Positions 63,469 through 64,000 of a DNA stretch of 64,000 nt are shown piece after piece. Below the pieces are notes generated by a model that saw nothing but the letters and a program-made list of their open reading frames with translations, was not told the origin of the DNA and did not search any database. The translations under genes and the position numbers were made by a program. Every line of letters starts with the position of its first letter. Within the stretch, counting starts at the first letter, position 1. This stretch comes from Scedosporium boydii (lineage: Eukaryota; Ascomycota; Sordariomycetes; Microascales; Microascaceae), in NCBI GenBank assembly GCA_002221725.1, contig NJFT01000153.1, forward strand, positions 36,396 through 100,395. Direction: 5' to 3'.

Positions 63469-64000
63469 TTACAACTCATCGGGTTCGACGTCCACGGCCA
63501 TAGTCGTTCTCCTTGCTGCCTTCCTCAAGTCCGTCACCACCCGGCGAGTTATGGCGAGGAGGGGTATTTCGGGAAAGTCTGGGTAATGTTGCTGTGAGTA
63601 GAGGAGGGCGAGGAGGGCGACCATGGAGAGGAAGCTGGCGATGGAGAAGACGTTTATGGAAGTGGATGTCTCTTTCCGTATAGTTATTTGTTGGTGTGTT
63701 ATGTGGTAGCAGATTGTGAGCATCTGAACAGCGGCAGAGCAAAAGTCGTTAGTCTTCGGTTTGTCCGTCTAGAAGGGTGGGGAGCAAGCTTGTTTTGCTA
63801 ACACATACCGTTGCGATGCCTATCCAACCTGGAAGGAGGAGACGACTATCGCGGAACCCGCCTATAAGGGATAGGGCGCTCGATGTGACGTAGGCATTTA
63901 CGGCGTTAATGGTGAGGAGGCGGACGATGGTTGCTTGCGGGGTGTAGTTGATTAACCTGGAGAGGGAGCAAACTGGGTGAGCATGATGCAATCGATCTGG
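63469..64000 (-). CDS. eos1: N-glycosylation protein EOS1, 3' part (cut by the window edge)
   Basis: The two last exons are visible: 63956-63809 and 63723-63469, with an 85-nt phase-0 intron (GTATGT...TTCAG). The upstream intron begins beyond 63957 and its donor lies outside the window. The readable protein is LINYTPQATIVRLLTINAVN, LLLPGWIGIATMLTICYH, FSIASFLSMVALLALLYSQQ, DFPEIPLLAITRRVV, ending EPDEL. The hydrophobic segments and the order YTPxATIVRLLxINAVN then LLLPxWI then FSIASFxSMVALL match the fungal EOS1 family, an ER membrane protein affecting N-glycosylation and oxidative-stress tolerance in yeast. The N-terminal part is missing only because of the window limit. It is convergent with eIF1. 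Confidence 0.75.

Overview
The window is nuclear DNA of a filamentous ascomycete (Pezizomycotina; probably Sordariomycetes or a close class, but I cannot fix the genus). The evidence is short GT-AG introns of 58-260 nt with CTAAC/CTRAY branch sites, several-kb gene-free gaps, pyrimidine-rich 5' leaders, and gene families that are fungal or mould-specific (ApsA/Num1, ATP sulfurylase with a degenerate APS-kinase domain, tandem-duplicated phosphofructokinase, Sos7, EOS1, RRT8, TRP/Flc). I support 18 protein-coding genes (one cut by the right edge), one tRNA-Asn gene with an intron, and one decayed copy of that tRNA.

Layout from left to right: apsA-like cortical anchor (-, 0.25-5.9 kb); 3.2 kb gap; mitochondrial-type thioredoxin-like protein (-, 9.1-9.8); 3.6 kb gap; MFS transporter (+, 13.4-15.8); kinetochore Sos7 (-, 16.3-17.1) divergent from an SR-rich splicing factor (+, 17.9-19.2); tRNA-Asn pseudogene (19.5); phosphofructokinase (+, 21.4-23.9); tRNA-Asn (-, 24.6); uncharacterised 459-aa protein (+, 26.5-27.8); RRT8-family membrane protein (-, 31.2-32.4); PA-TM-RING ubiquitin ligase (+, 35.3-37.7); LanC-like protein (-, 38.4-39.6); secreted/ER His-rich membrane protein with PPSY motifs (+, 40.7-41.9); TRP/ML-domain channel-like protein (-, 42.5-45.3); 3.9 kb gap; ATP sulfurylase (+, 49.2-51.3); uncharacterised 887-aa protein (+, 53.0-55.6); intradiol dioxygenase (+, 57.3-58.5) convergent with Trm44 (-, 58.6-60.1); eIF1 (+, 61.7-62.5); EOS1, partial (-, 63.5-right edge).

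The genes do not form an operon or a biosynthetic cluster. They are housekeeping functions (glycolysis, sulfate assimilation, translation initiation, tRNA modification, splicing, kinetochore, nuclear positioning) mixed with membrane and degradative proteins. Neighbouring genes are mostly divergent or convergent. I find no transposon, CRISPR array, secondary-metabolite cluster or convincing new defence-type system.

The most interesting signals are: (1) a short motif, TAC-GA/GG-AGTA and its complements, seen at least 13 times, always in gene-free DNA and densest at 24.8-25.1 kb; (2) the tRNA-Asn gene and a degenerate copy 5 kb away that keeps the intron and the 5' flank; (3) a 21-nt micro-exon in the TRP-family gene; (4) two conserved-looking proteins of unknown function; (5) a fungal LanC-like protein with all metal-site residues present. 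Exon joins were worked out by eye from reading frame, splice signals and protein continuity; transcript data would settle them.
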